Shown here: positions 54,043 to 63,714 of the stretch, piece by piece | Position numbering within the stretch: position 1 is the stretch's first letter | How the letters are laid out: each line of letters opens with the position of its first letter | NCBI GenBank assembly: GCA_016219875.1 | Contig: JACRJZ010000068.1 | Span: 41,005-105,004 of the forward strand | Reading direction: 5' to 3' | DNA from: Verrucomicrobiota bacterium | GTDB lineage: Bacteria > Verrucomicrobiota > Verrucomicrobiia > Limisphaerales > JACRJZ01 | DNA: 64,000 nucleotides | The notes under the pieces: model-generated | Database searches by the model: none | What the model saw: only the letters and a program-made list of their open reading frames with translations | What the model was told of the DNA's origin: nothing | Translations under genes and position numbers: made by a program

Positions 54043-56682
54043 ATGCAAACACTGCTTCGTTTCCTCGGCGTCGGCGCGTTGGCCGCGCTGGCGGCTTGCT
54101 CCACGTTGCGCTCGCCGGCGCCGGACCCCGACGCGCCGCCGTCCACTCACCCTCTGACGGACTTCCCCGGCCCGCAGCCGGACGGCGCGGTGCGGCTGCC
54201 GAACCAGTGGTTCCTGCGGCCCGTCGGCAAGCAAATCCTGCTCGGCGATTTCCCAGTGAACATCGCGGTGCATCCCAACGGCCAATTCGCCGCCGTGTTG
54301 CACTGTGGCCACGGCCAGCACGAGATCATCGTGCTCAACCTGGCGTCGTTGTCGGTCGTCTCGCGGGCCACCGTGCCTGAGGCGTTCTACGGCATCGCCT
54401 TCTCCGCTGACGGCCAGAAACTGTTTTGCAGCGGCTCCGGCAGTGAGGTCGTCCACGAGTTTGCCTTCGCTGCTGGCTACTTGGGCGCGCACGAGACGAT
54501 CGCGTTGCGCGACGCGAAGCGGCGCGGCATCCCGGCCGGCCTCGCGCTCACGGCGGATGGCCGGCGTCTCTTCGCGGCCAATGTGCTGGCCCATCGCGTC
54601 AGCGAAGTGGAGGTCTCCGCCCGCCGCGTCACCGGCGAAATCTTGCTCGGCACCAACGACACCACGCTGGTCACGCCCACCGCCAAAGTCGATCGCACGG
54701 AAGACGAAGCGGCCATCGCGAAGCGTGCCGAGGCCATGCTGGACGGAGCGAAGTCGAACGACCCGTTCCCGTATGGCTGCGTCCTCGATGAACGAAAGTC
54801 GCGCCTCTACGTCAGCCTCTGGGCACAGGCCAGCGTGGCAGTGATCGATCTCAGCAACCGGCAGGTGACGGCCCGCTGGCCTACCGAGGAGCATCCCAAC
54901 GAAATGCTGCTCTCGAAGTCCGGCCAACACCTCTTCGTGGCCAACGCCAACCGCAACACCGTCACGGTCCTCGACACCGAAAGCGGCCGGCCCGTCGAAA
55001 CCTTGCTGGCGGAGTTGCAGCCCAACTCACCGCCGGGCAACACCCCGAACAGCCTCGCGCTGTCGCCGGATGAGCGCCATCTCTTCGTGGCCAACGCCAA
55101 CATCAATACGGTGGCCGTGTTCGATGTGTCCACGCCGGGCCGCAGCCGTTCGCTCGGCTTCATCCCGGTGGGCTGGTACCCGACTTCGGTGCGGGTCACA
55201 CCGGACGGCAAAAAGCTTCTCATCGCCAACGGCAAGGGCCTGATCTCGCGCGCCAATCGGAACGGCCCCTTGCCCGGACGCGAAGGCCCGGCGTCCATGC
55301 GCGAGTACATCGGCGGCCTGATGCAAGGCACGCTGAGCGTCATCGAACTGACCGCCGGGGCCAGGTTCGAGGAGCAAATGAAGAAGTGGACGGCGCAAGC
55401 GTATCGCTGCCTGCCGCGGGGCGCGAAAGCTGGATTGGAAAATCCAGCCGACCCGCAAACGAGCAAGCCGGTGCCACACTGGACCAATCCCATTCCACGG
55501 AAGCTGGGCGAGCCTTCGCCGATCCAGTACGTCTTCTACATCCTCAAGGAGAACCGCACCTACGACCAGGTCCTCGGCGATATGCCGCAAGGCAACGGCG
55601 ATGCTTCGATCTGCTTGTTCCCCGAACGTGTCACGCCCAATCACCACAAGCTGGCCCGCGAGTTCGTGCTGCTGGACAACTTCTACGTGGAAAGCGAAGT
55701 CAGCGCCGACGGCCACGAGTGGAGCCTGGGCGCGTATGCCTCGGACTTTGTGGAGAAGATCTGGCCGCTGTCCTACGGGCACAACAAGCACAACAAGTTC
55801 AGCTACCCCGCGGAGGGTAACTTCGCCGTGGCGGTGCCGGCGGGCGGCTACTTGTGGGACCGGGCGCGCGAGGCCGGCGTGAGTTACCGCAGCTATGGGG
55901 AATTCGTCGCCAACGCCAAGAGCACCAACCAGCCGTGTACCTCCCGCGTCGCTGCGCTCAAGGGCCACTTCGATCCGTGGTATCACAGCTTCGACATGGA
56001 CTACTCGGACCTGTTGCGCGCCGACCGCTTCATCTCCGAACTGCGCCGCTTCGAGCGCGAGGGCAACATGCCGCGACTGCAAATCGTGCGGCTGCCCAAC
56101 GACCACACCTCCGGCACCGGCGTCGGCAAGCTCACGCCGACCGCGTACGTCGCCGAGAACGACCTGGCCTTTGGCCGCGTCGTCGAGGCGATCACGCGCT
56201 CCAAGTTCTGGCCGCAGACCGCCATCTTCGTCGTGGAGGACGACGCGCAGAACGGCGCCGACCACGTGGACGCGCACCGCACCATCGCCTACGTCATCAG
56301 TCCTTACGCGCGGCGCGGGGCGGTCGATTCCACCATGTATTCCACCTGCTCCATGTTGCGCACGATGGAGTTGATCCTCGGCCTGAAGCCGATGTCGCAG
56401 TTCGATGCCGCGGCGATGCCGATGTTCAACTCCTTCCAAGCCGCGCCAAACCTGCGTCCCTACACGCACGAAACGGCGCGAGTCAGCCTGAAGGAAGTCA
56501 ACGTGAAGACGGCCTGGGGCGCCGACCTGTCGCGCCAGATGAACTTTGCAAAGGAAGACGCGGCGGACGATCTCCTGCTCAACGAAGTCATCTGGCGCAG
56601 CGTGCGCGGCGCGGACAGTCCGATGCCTGCGCCCGTGCGGGCGGCCTTCGTCTTCGCGCAGCCGAAAGACGAGGACGACTGA
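54043..56682 (+). CDS. Lipoprotein with YncE/YVTN beta-propeller plus phosphoesterase (alkaline phosphatase superfamily-like) domain
   Basis: Lipobox-like ALAACST; repeated HLFVANANxNTVxVxD blades; ILKENRTYDQVLGDMPQGNGDASICLFPERVTPNHHKLAREFVLLDNFYVESEVSADGHEWSLGAYASDFVEK; FVVEDDAQNGADHVDAHRT. Confidence 0.9.
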   Translation: MQTLLRFLGVGALAALAACSTLRSPAPDPDAPPSTHPLTDFPGPQPDGAVRLPNQWFLRPVGKQILLGDFPVNIAVHPNGQFAAVLHCGHGQHEIIVLNLASLSVVSRATVPEAFYGIAFSADGQKLFCSGSGSEVVHEFAFAAGYLGAHETIALRDAKRRGIPAGLALTADGRRLFAANVLAHRVSEVEVSARRVTGEILLGTNDTTLVTPTAKVDRTEDEAAIAKRAEAMLDGAKSNDPFPYGCVLDERKSRLYVSLWAQASVAVIDLSNRQVTARWPTEEHPNEMLLSKSGQHLFVANANRNTVTVLDTESGRPVETLLAELQPNSPPGNTPNSLALSPDERHLFVANANINTVAVFDVSTPGRSRSLGFIPVGWYPTSVRVTPDGKKLLIANGKGLISRANRNGPLPGREGPASMREYIGGLMQGTLSVIELTAGARFEEQMKKWTAQAYRCLPRGAKAGLENPADPQTSKPVPHWTNPIPRKLGEPSPIQYVFYILKENRTYDQVLGDMPQGNGDASICLFPERVTPNHHKLAREFVLLDNFYVESEVSADGHEWSLGAYASDFVEKIWPLSYGHNKHNKFSYPAEGNFAVAVPAGGYLWDRAREAGVSYRSYGEFVANAKSTNQPCTSRVAALKGHFDPWYHSFDMDYSDLLRADRFISELRRFEREGNMPRLQIVRLPNDHTSGTGVGKLTPTAYVAENDLAFGRVVEAITRSKFWPQTAIFVVEDDAQNGADHVDAHRTIAYVISPYARRGAVDSTMYSTCSMLRTMELILGLKPMSQFDAAAMPMFNSFQAAPNLRPYTHETARVSLKEVNVKTAWGADLSRQMNFAKEDAADDLLLNEVIWRSVRGADSPMPAPVRAAFVFAQPKDEDD

Positions 56683-56707
56683 TCGCGGAGCTTGCCAAAT
56701 CTCGCGG

Positions 56708-56777
56708 ACGTAGCAGCCGATGTGAGGAGGCTCAAACTTAAATGGAACCGGAGCCTCCTCACGTCGGCTGCTACGGT
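56708..56777. repeat. GTAGCAGCC palindromic element
   Basis: GTAGCAGCCGATGTGAGGAGGCTCAAACTTAAATGGAACCGGAGCCTCCTCACGTCGGCTGCTAC. Confidence 0.92.
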
Positions 56778-56842
56778 TTAGAAATCGCCTCTGATGCTTT
56801 TGGTTGCATCGCCGCCTTGCGGAGGGATACTGGCCCCGCTGA

Positions 56843-59659
56843 ATGACACCGATGAGAACAAATCGATCTCAGTGGCGGCTATATTCGTGGGCGGCGCTGA
56901 CGGCGTGGGCTGTCTTGGCTGTGCTGCCTTCCCGGCTCGTGGCCCAAGTGAGTGGACGCGTCATCACTTGGGGCACCAACGCCTGCTTCGCGGTGGCGAT
57001 GCCGAGCGGTCTGACCAACATCTCGGCCGTGGCGCCGGGCAACTGCTACTCCGTGGCCTTGAAAGCCGATGGCACGCTCGTCGGTTGGGGCGATGACTTC
57101 GCCGGGACGCTGGCGCCACCGACGGATTTGACCGGCGTGAAAGCCATCACGGGAGGGCCGTTTCACTTTGTAGCCTTGAAGAGCAACGGCACCGTGCGCG
57201 TGTGGGGCGATCTGACGTTGGTGCAAAGCGTGCCGACCAACTTGACGGGCATTCGGGACATTGCCGCGGGCTATTACCACACGCTCGTCGCGCACAGCAA
57301 CGGCACGGTCGGAGCTTGGGGCACCGCCTTGCAGGCCATCGCGGTCCCGTCGGGGTTGAGCGGAGTCATCGCGGTGGCCGGCGGCGGCAGCCACAGCCTG
57401 GCGCTGCAATCCAATGGCCGGGTCGTCTGCTGGGGCGCGAACTCCTCAGGCCAACTCAATGTCCCCGCCGGCTTGGTGGACGCCATCGCCATCGCTGCCG
57501 GTGACAGCCACAGCCTGGCGCTGAGGGCGAACCGCACCGTGCTGGCCTGGGGCTACAACGGCTGGGGCCAATGCAACGTGCCCGCAAACATCGCCGGCTC
57601 GGTCGTGGCCATTGCGGCCGGCCAAGCCCAAAGCCTGGCCTTACTGGCCAATCGCCGCATGTCCGGCTGGGGCAATTCCTACAATGGCGCGCTGGACGTG
57701 TTGGGCCTCTCCAACGTGGTCGCCATGACGACGCATTACGAACACGGCCTGGGCATCGTGGCGGAGCCGGTGACAATCACCAGCCAGCCGCAAAGCATCA
57801 CCAACGCGCTCGTGGGCACGAACGTCACGTTCGCCGTCGGCGTCGCCGGCACGCCGCCGTTCCAGTTCCAGTGGCGCAAGAACGGCACGAACTACCTCGC
57901 CGGCGCGACGAATTCTTCCTTCACTCTCAGCAGCGTTCAGCTTGCCGACACCGGGGCCTACGACGTGCTGGTCACGAACCTGACCGCCACAGCCGTGAGC
58001 ACGGCCGCGACGCTCGTGGTGGTCGCGCCGCCATCAATCGTGACGCCGCCGACGAACCAGGCGGTCGTGATTGGCGGCAACGTGAGCTTCAGCGTGACGG
58101 CAGCGGGCACCGCGCCGCTGCGTCACCAGTGGCGCAAGGAGGGCACCAACCTGCTCAATGCGACGAACCTCGAATACTCCATCACCGGCGTCCAAACCAA
58201 CCATGCGGGCAACTACGCCGTCGTGATCACCAACGCCTACGGCAGCGTGACCAGCGTCACCGCCACGCTGACCGTGAACCTCAAGCCCGTCATCACCAAC
58301 CAGCCGCAAAGCCGCACCGTGCTGGCCGGCGCCGGCGTGAGCTTCAGCGTGGGCGCGGCCTACGCCACGGGTTATCAATGGCGGCATGAGGGCACGGACA
58401 TCGCCGGCGCCAACGCTCCGTCGTTCACCATCAACAGCGCCCAAGACGGCGACGCTGGGAGTTACACTGTGCTCGCGACGAACCAATACGGCTCGGTGCT
58501 GAGCGCGGCGGCCACATTGACCGTGACGCCGGCGCCCGCCGCCAGTTCCACACTCGTGACGAACTTCGGGCAGAGTCTCGTCTTCGTTCCTGGCGCCGGC
58601 TACGTGGACCTCGCTCCACCAGCCAGCCTTGCCAACGTGACCGCTCTCTCCGCCGGTGCCTACCACGATCTCGCGCTTATCGATGATGGGACAGTCGTAG
58701 GCTGGGGTGACAACAGCGCCAGCCAAGCTTCACCGCCACTGGGGTTGACCGGCGTGGGCCGCATCGCCGCGGGCGCGCGTCACAGTCTGGCTTTGGCCGG
58801 CAACAGCGTGGTCGCGTGGGGCGCGAACAACGTTGGGCAGAGCACCGTGCCGCCCGGCGCGGCGAGCGCGGTCGCCCTCGCGGCGGGCTGGGAATTCAGC
58901 CTGGCGCTCCGGGAGAATGGAACCTTGATCGGTTGGGGCACGAACAACCTCGGCCAGACCACGCCGCCGCAGGGCCTGAACGTCAATCTCATGGCGATCT
59001 CCGCGGGACAAGAACACGCGCTCGGCTTGCGCAGCAACGGCACCGTCGTGGCCTGGGGCGGGAACACCTGGGGCCAGGCGCTCGTGCCGCCCAACCTCGG
59101 CGCGGTCGGTGCGGGCCTCGCGGCGATTTCGGCGGGTGGCCTTCACAGCATGGCGCTGCGCAGCAACGGCACGGTCGTGTGCTGGGGCTGGAACCAGTTT
59201 GGGCAGACGAACGTTCCCCCCGGGCTGGCCGGCGTGACCGCCATCGCCGCGGGGGAGAACCACTGCCTTGCTCTCAAGCAAGACGGCACGGTGGCGGCGT
59301 GGGGACAGAACAACTACGGGCAAACGGACATCCCTGTCGATCTGGGCGGAGTCATCGCGATTGCGGCGGGCGGAAGCCGGAGCTTGCTCCTCATCAAGAA
59401 ACAACTCGTGGCCTTGCCGCCGCAATTCGCGCCAGGCGCCGGCTTCACGATCCTGCTTCGCAACAACGACGGCAGTCCGGTGGATTCAACTCGGCTGGCC
59501 AAGTTGGAAATCCGGGCCACCACCAACCTCGCGCTCAGCATATCCGCGTGGACTCGCTACACGAACTTCGTCCTCACAAGCAATGGCTGGGCGCGCTGGG
59601 ATGACAACTCCGCGACGAACCTGCCCTGGCGTTTCTACCGGGTAGGCGAGTCGCCGTGA
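56843..59659 (+). CDS. Secreted RCC1-repeat protein with central Ig-like domains
   Basis: Repeated ALKxDGTxxxWGxNxxGQxxxPxxLxxVxAIAAGxxHSLAL units flanking Ig-like PPFQFQWRKNGTNYLAGATNSSFTLSSVQLADTGAYDVLVTN. Confidence 0.88.
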   Translation: MTPMRTNRSQWRLYSWAALTAWAVLAVLPSRLVAQVSGRVITWGTNACFAVAMPSGLTNISAVAPGNCYSVALKADGTLVGWGDDFAGTLAPPTDLTGVKAITGGPFHFVALKSNGTVRVWGDLTLVQSVPTNLTGIRDIAAGYYHTLVAHSNGTVGAWGTALQAIAVPSGLSGVIAVAGGGSHSLALQSNGRVVCWGANSSGQLNVPAGLVDAIAIAAGDSHSLALRANRTVLAWGYNGWGQCNVPANIAGSVVAIAAGQAQSLALLANRRMSGWGNSYNGALDVLGLSNVVAMTTHYEHGLGIVAEPVTITSQPQSITNALVGTNVTFAVGVAGTPPFQFQWRKNGTNYLAGATNSSFTLSSVQLADTGAYDVLVTNLTATAVSTAATLVVVAPPSIVTPPTNQAVVIGGNVSFSVTAAGTAPLRHQWRKEGTNLLNATNLEYSITGVQTNHAGNYAVVITNAYGSVTSVTATLTVNLKPVITNQPQSRTVLAGAGVSFSVGAAYATGYQWRHEGTDIAGANAPSFTINSAQDGDAGSYTVLATNQYGSVLSAAATLTVTPAPAASSTLVTNFGQSLVFVPGAGYVDLAPPASLANVTALSAGAYHDLALIDDGTVVGWGDNSASQASPPLGLTGVGRIAAGARHSLALAGNSVVAWGANNVGQSTVPPGAASAVALAAGWEFSLALRENGTLIGWGTNNLGQTTPPQGLNVNLMAISAGQEHALGLRSNGTVVAWGGNTWGQALVPPNLGAVGAGLAAISAGGLHSMALRSNGTVVCWGWNQFGQTNVPPGLAGVTAIAAGENHCLALKQDGTVAAWGQNNYGQTDIPVDLGGVIAIAAGGSRSLLLIKKQLVALPPQFAPGAGFTILLRNNDGSPVDSTRLAKLEIRATTNLALSISAWTRYTNFVLTSNGWARWDDNSATNLPWRFYRVGESP

Positions 59660-59677
59660 GTTGGGATGGGGCCAATC

Positions 59678-59760
59678 GCAAAACCTCGTAGCAGCCGACG
59701 TGAGAAGGCTCCATTCAGAAGTCAGCGTCTCCTCACGTCGGCTGCGACAGTTTTGCACGA
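59678..59760. repeat. GTAGCAGCC palindromic element
   Basis: GCAAAACCTCGTAGCAGCCGACGTGAGAAGGCTCC...GTCTCCTCACGTCGGCTGCGACAGTTTTGC. Confidence 0.9.
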
Positions 59761-59816
59761 GGCCACTGGAGGCGGGCAAGACTGCATCAAGCTCCCGCCC
59801 GGCGCACCAGGCAGCG

Positions 59817-59943
59817 CAGGTTTTCAACCTGCCGTAGCGCCGACTTGCAGTCGGCAAAGCCGTGAACCTTCCAGACGGCTGGCCTCTTCCAACGCTCGCC
59901 GGTTGGAAAACCGGCGCTACGGCAGACTGGAAGTCTGCGCTAC
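59817..59943. repeat. Paired-hairpin element of the GTAGCG-linker family, second locus
   Basis: GCAGGTTTTCAACCTGC-CGTAGC-GCCGACTTGCAGTCGGC ... GCCGGTTGGAAAACCGGC-GCTACG-GCAGACTGGAAGTCTGC-GCTAC. Confidence 0.9.
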
Positions 59944-60045
59944 CCGGTGTGCCGGGCGGGAGCTGGATGCAGCCTTGGGAGGCGGGATCGTTGTCGATCA
60001 CGCCGTTGACGCTGGGTGCGCCTCCCCCTATGGTCCGCGGCCAAT

Positions 60046-60291
60046 ATGAATTTCAAGCTGCTCTTCAAGACGCTGTTCCTGATCGTCGTGTTGCTGTTGC
60101 TGGTGCTGATCGGCATGAACAACCGCGATCCAATCGGCTTCAAACTGCCGCCGCTCCTGACACAAACCATCAAACAGCCCGCGGCGATCATGTACTTCGC
60201 CTTCTTTGCCGTCGGTCTGCTCACCGGCACCATCTTGACCGCCGGCGGAAAGAAAGGCAGCGGCGCAAAGTCGGCCAAGAGCGAGAAGTGA
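60046..60291 (+). CDS. Small membrane protein (LapA-like)
   Basis: MNFKLLFKTLFLIVVLLLLVLIGMNNRDPIGFKLPPLLTQTIKQPAAIMYFAFFAVGLLTGTILTAGGKK: two TM helices. Confidence 0.65.
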   Translation: MNFKLLFKTLFLIVVLLLLVLIGMNNRDPIGFKLPPLLTQTIKQPAAIMYFAFFAVGLLTGTILTAGGKKGSGAKSAKSEK

Positions 60292-60303
60292 TCCGCCCAC
60301 GGC

Positions 60304-61290
60304 GTGGCCAGCGTGAGGACGGTCCTACATTTTCTATTCAGCTTCTGTCTGTCGCGAACAGTTGCCACGGCTCTGTTCTTCTCGGCTTTGCTCCTTCAGC
60401 CCAGCCGCGCGGCGGAGACCAACGCGCCCGCCGAACTTTGGCTGACCAATGCAGCGCAGTATCCGGCCGGCCTGCTGCCGGGCTTGGTCCAAACGAGCCG
60501 CTTCGAGAACGCCCACGCCGAGTTCATCGCGGGCGTCGTGAAAATTCTGTGGACGCCTTTGCCCACGGACTCTGCTGGCGTCGTCACGCTCAAGCTCAGT
60601 GCCGACGAACCCGGCCATTGGCCCGCGCGCGATTGGCGGTCGTACCCAATGACTCAGCGCGGCCCGAACTGGGAAACCCTCATCCCGGTCGATTCCTTCG
60701 ATGTGCCGCTGATCTACTTCCTCCAGACGGTGTCGGCGAAAGCCACGAACGTTTCCCTGATGCGCTTGTGCCACCCGCAACGGCTCGGCCTCGAACGGCC
60801 CACGCGCGTCTTCTGGCCCTTTCTGGAAGGCTTTGAAGAAGGACTGGAAAGTTGGCGCCTGTTGGCAGGCGGGCGCGGCTCGGTCGAGTTGCGCACGGCG
60901 TCCGAAGCGCGCAACGGCCATGCGGCGCTTTCCGTTGTGATCCCACCGGACAGGTTCTCCGCGACCGTCGGCACGACGCGGCTGCGCGGGTGGCGCTTGG
61001 TCGAGCGCAGCGCGACCGGCGTGGCGCTGTGGATGCGCACCCGCGAAGGGACCGGGCGCGCGCGCTTCACGCTGCTGGCGGATGCGTTCACGACCCGGCA
61101 AACCGTCGCCCCGAGGGAAGCCGAGATTCCGGTTCAGGCAGCCTGGCAGAAGATCGAACTCCCCTTCACCAGCTTTGCCAAGTTGCCGTTGGGCCAAGTG
61201 GATTTCCTGACCATCGAACTGCTGGGTGAGCCGGGCCGCGAGTTTCTGCTTGATGATCTCTACCTGCTGGGACGGTGGAGATTGGACTGA
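60304..61290 (+). CDS. Secreted hypothetical protein with carbohydrate-binding-like C-terminal domain
   Basis: Signal-like N-terminus; EGFEEGLESWRLLAGGRGSVELRTASEARNGHAALSVVIP...WQKIELPFTSFAKLPLGQVDFLTIELLGEPGREFLLDDLYLLG. Confidence 0.6.
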   Translation: MASVRTVLHFLFSFCLSRTVATALFFSALLLQPSRAAETNAPAELWLTNAAQYPAGLLPGLVQTSRFENAHAEFIAGVVKILWTPLPTDSAGVVTLKLSADEPGHWPARDWRSYPMTQRGPNWETLIPVDSFDVPLIYFLQTVSAKATNVSLMRLCHPQRLGLERPTRVFWPFLEGFEEGLESWRLLAGGRGSVELRTASEARNGHAALSVVIPPDRFSATVGTTRLRGWRLVERSATGVALWMRTREGTGRARFTLLADAFTTRQTVAPREAEIPVQAAWQKIELPFTSFAKLPLGQVDFLTIELLGEPGREFLLDDLYLLGRWRLD

Positions 61291-61292
61291 GG

Positions 61293-62729
61293 CTACCGTG
61301 CTGCCGCGGGCCATAGCACATTCCCCTCCACGTCTCTCCATTCGCTGCGGTCGCCGCCTGTCGTCTTCCGGGCAAGGTGCTCGAGGTAGAACAGCGTCGG
61401 CTCGGCGATGTGCTGGTTGTTGAGGAACGGCTCGGTGTATTGGATGTCGCCGAATTTCGCCTGGCCGATGTGATGTTGCTGGCCGACGTGGTTGTTCCAA
61501 TCCACGCCCTCGGTCAGGAACCCATGCGGGCCGTGGTGATGCTTGGCCGCCGCACGCAGGATGGTCAACCCGTTCAACTGATACTCACGGCGGCGCGCGG
61601 TGTCACCCGCCCGCGGGTCCGCCGCCGCCTCGAAATAGGCCAGCGCCGCTTCGGCGTTCTCCCACAAATACGAGGTGTCCCAGGAGTCCTCCATGTAGAG
61701 CAGTCCTTGCGTGGCCACGCCGTTTCGGTCCTCGCGCATCTTGAAGGCCTCCAGTCCTGCCAGACAGCGGTCGTAAGCGAAGGCACGGAGGCTCTCGTCC
61801 TTGAGCACGCGCGACGCCGCCAACAGGGTTCGGAACGCGACGGAGTACGCGACGTTCTCCCGCGGATCGTAGGTGTCGTGGTTGATACTGCCGAAAAAAC
61901 CGCCCGCGCGGATGAAGACGCCGGCCTTTTGCCGAAGCGGCTTCGTGTAGTCGGCCAGTCCGCGCTCCGTCAACGCGGCCTGAAGCTGCAGGATGAAGAG
62001 GCCATCGGCGGAAGTCTGCCAAAACGGGTCGTGGCCGCCTTCGGGCGATTTGCGCCACACCTTGCCGTCGGACAACGTGCGCCGCGGGAACCAGCCGTTG
62101 GGCACGGCCTCGACCTCCTGGTGAATCCAGTCGGCGCACCGCACCGCGAGGCGCCGCTTCCGCGCGGCCCGCTGGTCGTCGCCCAGGTCGTCGGCGAAGC
62201 GGACCAGTTGATAGGCCACCTTCGCCATCGAACCAGGACAGAACCAGTCGGAGTTGTGCTTGTAGTTCAGACAAAACTTGCTTGTGGTTGTTTCCCGATA
62301 GCCGCGGATGAAACCCGTCCGCTCGTCGATGAATCCGCAGTCGAGAACATGGTCGAGAATGTCGAGCGCGCTCCGCTGCCAGTCGCTCCGACCGAAGAAC
62401 CGCCCGGCGATGTAGATTTCCCAAGCGCCACCGACCGCGTTGGCGGCCCAGCCCGGGCCTTCCAAGTGGCCGAAGTCGTGCCAGCCCATGACTCGCGCCT
62501 CAGGATCGACGAAGCTGGAAACCGAAACCCAGTGCCCCTTGTCATCGCGTCGCAGGGTTTTCGTCAAAGTGAACCGCAGGGAATCAAGCGTGGAATGGAC
62601 GATCGTGTAGCGCGGGTTTTCAGGAAGGTGGAAGGCGGTTGCAGGTGGATTGGTCCCGGCGCCCAGCGCGCCTGCGGCCACGGCGAAGAACCATGCCGCT
62701 CCGGCAAAGGGGTGACGTGTTGCTTTCAT
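61293..62729 (-). CDS. Secreted six-hairpin-glycosidase-like protein (hypothetical)
   Basis: Signal-like start MKATRHPFAGAAWFFAVAAGALGAG; alpha/alpha-barrel-like sequence with VGGAWEIYIAGRFFGRSDWQRSALDILDHVLDCGF...SYLWENAEAALAYFEAA. Confidence 0.5.
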   Translation of the reverse strand: MKATRHPFAGAAWFFAVAAGALGAGTNPPATAFHLPENPRYTIVHSTLDSLRFTLTKTLRRDDKGHWVSVSSFVDPEARVMGWHDFGHLEGPGWAANAVGGAWEIYIAGRFFGRSDWQRSALDILDHVLDCGFIDERTGFIRGYRETTTSKFCLNYKHNSDWFCPGSMAKVAYQLVRFADDLGDDQRAARKRRLAVRCADWIHQEVEAVPNGWFPRRTLSDGKVWRKSPEGGHDPFWQTSADGLFILQLQAALTERGLADYTKPLRQKAGVFIRAGGFFGSINHDTYDPRENVAYSVAFRTLLAASRVLKDESLRAFAYDRCLAGLEAFKMREDRNGVATQGLLYMEDSWDTSYLWENAEAALAYFEAAADPRAGDTARRREYQLNGLTILRAAAKHHHGPHGFLTEGVDWNNHVGQQHHIGQAKFGDIQYTEPFLNNQHIAEPTLFYLEHLARKTTGGDRSEWRDVEGNVLWPAAAR

Positions 62730-62832
62730 GGCCTGACTTTTACTCCGGTGATCGAGATTTCTCACCTGCAAAAACGCTTGTTCGGAAACCGGGCACAGGA
62801 CCGAGAGACGCCGAGGGCGGCCTTTTCGCAGA

Positions 62833-62865
62833 TTGACAGCCCCACGCCGAGAATACATTTTGTAT
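62833..62865 (+). promoter_or_regulatory. Putative higBA promoter with overlapping palindromic operator
   Basis: TTGACA (62833-62838), TACATT (62854-62859) with 15-bp spacer; perfect palindrome ATACA-TTT-TGTAT (62853-62865) ending 2 bp before the GTG start. Confidence 0.45.
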
Positions 62866-62867
62866 CC

Positions 62868-63176
62868 GTGCGCGTTGTGAAGGAACCGTTCCTGGTGGGC
62901 GCGGCTAAGGACTACCCCAAAGCCGCCGCGTATCTGGACACTTGGCGCAAAGTCGTGAAGGCGGCAACGTGGCGCAGCCTGGCCGACGTGCGGCAAGCGT
63001 ACCCGAACGCCGACGCCGTGCGCGTCCGAAGCGGACGGACAGTGCTAGTATTCAACGTCTGCGGCAACACCTACCGGCTGATTGTCGCGGCCCACTTCAA
63101 CCGCCAGATCGTCTATACGCTCCGGTTCCTGACGCACGCCGAATACAGCAAAGACACCTGGAAAGCCGCGTTATGA
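62868..63176 (+). CDS. higB: HigB-type mRNA interferase toxin
   Basis: VRVVKEPFLVGAAKDYPKAAAYLDTWRKVVKAATWRSLADVRQAYPNADAVRVRSGRTVLVFNVCGNTYRLIVAAHFNRQIVYTLRFLTHAEYSKDTWKAAL. Confidence 0.85.
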   Translation: MRVVKEPFLVGAAKDYPKAAAYLDTWRKVVKAATWRSLADVRQAYPNADAVRVRSGRTVLVFNVCGNTYRLIVAAHFNRQIVYTLRFLTHAEYSKDTWKAAL

Positions 63177-63610
63177 AGAAGTCCATTCGCCAAATCCGTT
63201 TTGCGGACCTGCCCGACGATTACGCCGGCCTGTGCCGCCGGCATCTCCCACGCCCCATCCGCGACCGTGTGGACTACCAGAACACGACCGAAATCACCGA
63301 TGCGATGGCCGGCCATGATCTCACGCCCGACCAGGAGGATTACTTCGACCTGCTCTGCAGTCTCATTGAAGACTACGACCGGGCGAATCTGCCCCGCCCG
63401 GCCCGGAAGATCACCGGCTTTGCCGCGCTCCGACACTTGCTGGAGGAGAACGGAATGACGGCTGCTGACCTCGCCCGGCTGCTGGACGTCCACCGTACCC
63501 TGGGTGCCATGATTCTTCGGGGAGAACGGCAGTTGACGCTGGCCCATGTCCGCACGCTGGCCGAGCGATTCAAAGTGTCGGCGGACCTGTTCATTGACCG
63601 CCTGGGCTGA
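63173..63610 (+). CDS. higA: HigA-type antitoxin with C-terminal HTH
   Basis: ATGA overlap with higB; ALRHLLEENGMTAADLARLLDVHRTLGAMILRGERQLTLAHVRTLAERFKVSADLFIDRLG. Confidence 0.85.
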   Translation: MKKSIRQIRFADLPDDYAGLCRRHLPRPIRDRVDYQNTTEITDAMAGHDLTPDQEDYFDLLCSLIEDYDRANLPRPARKITGFAALRHLLEENGMTAADLARLLDVHRTLGAMILRGERQLTLAHVRTLAERFKVSADLFIDRLG

Positions 63611-63714
63611 CGCGCTCGCGCCAGGATCGTCGCAGAGCCGAGGTGGCCAGAATGCGGCGGAATTTTCCGTAACGTGGCGGATCGACCGGGAAGGAGCTTG
63701 ATGAGATTTTGAAG

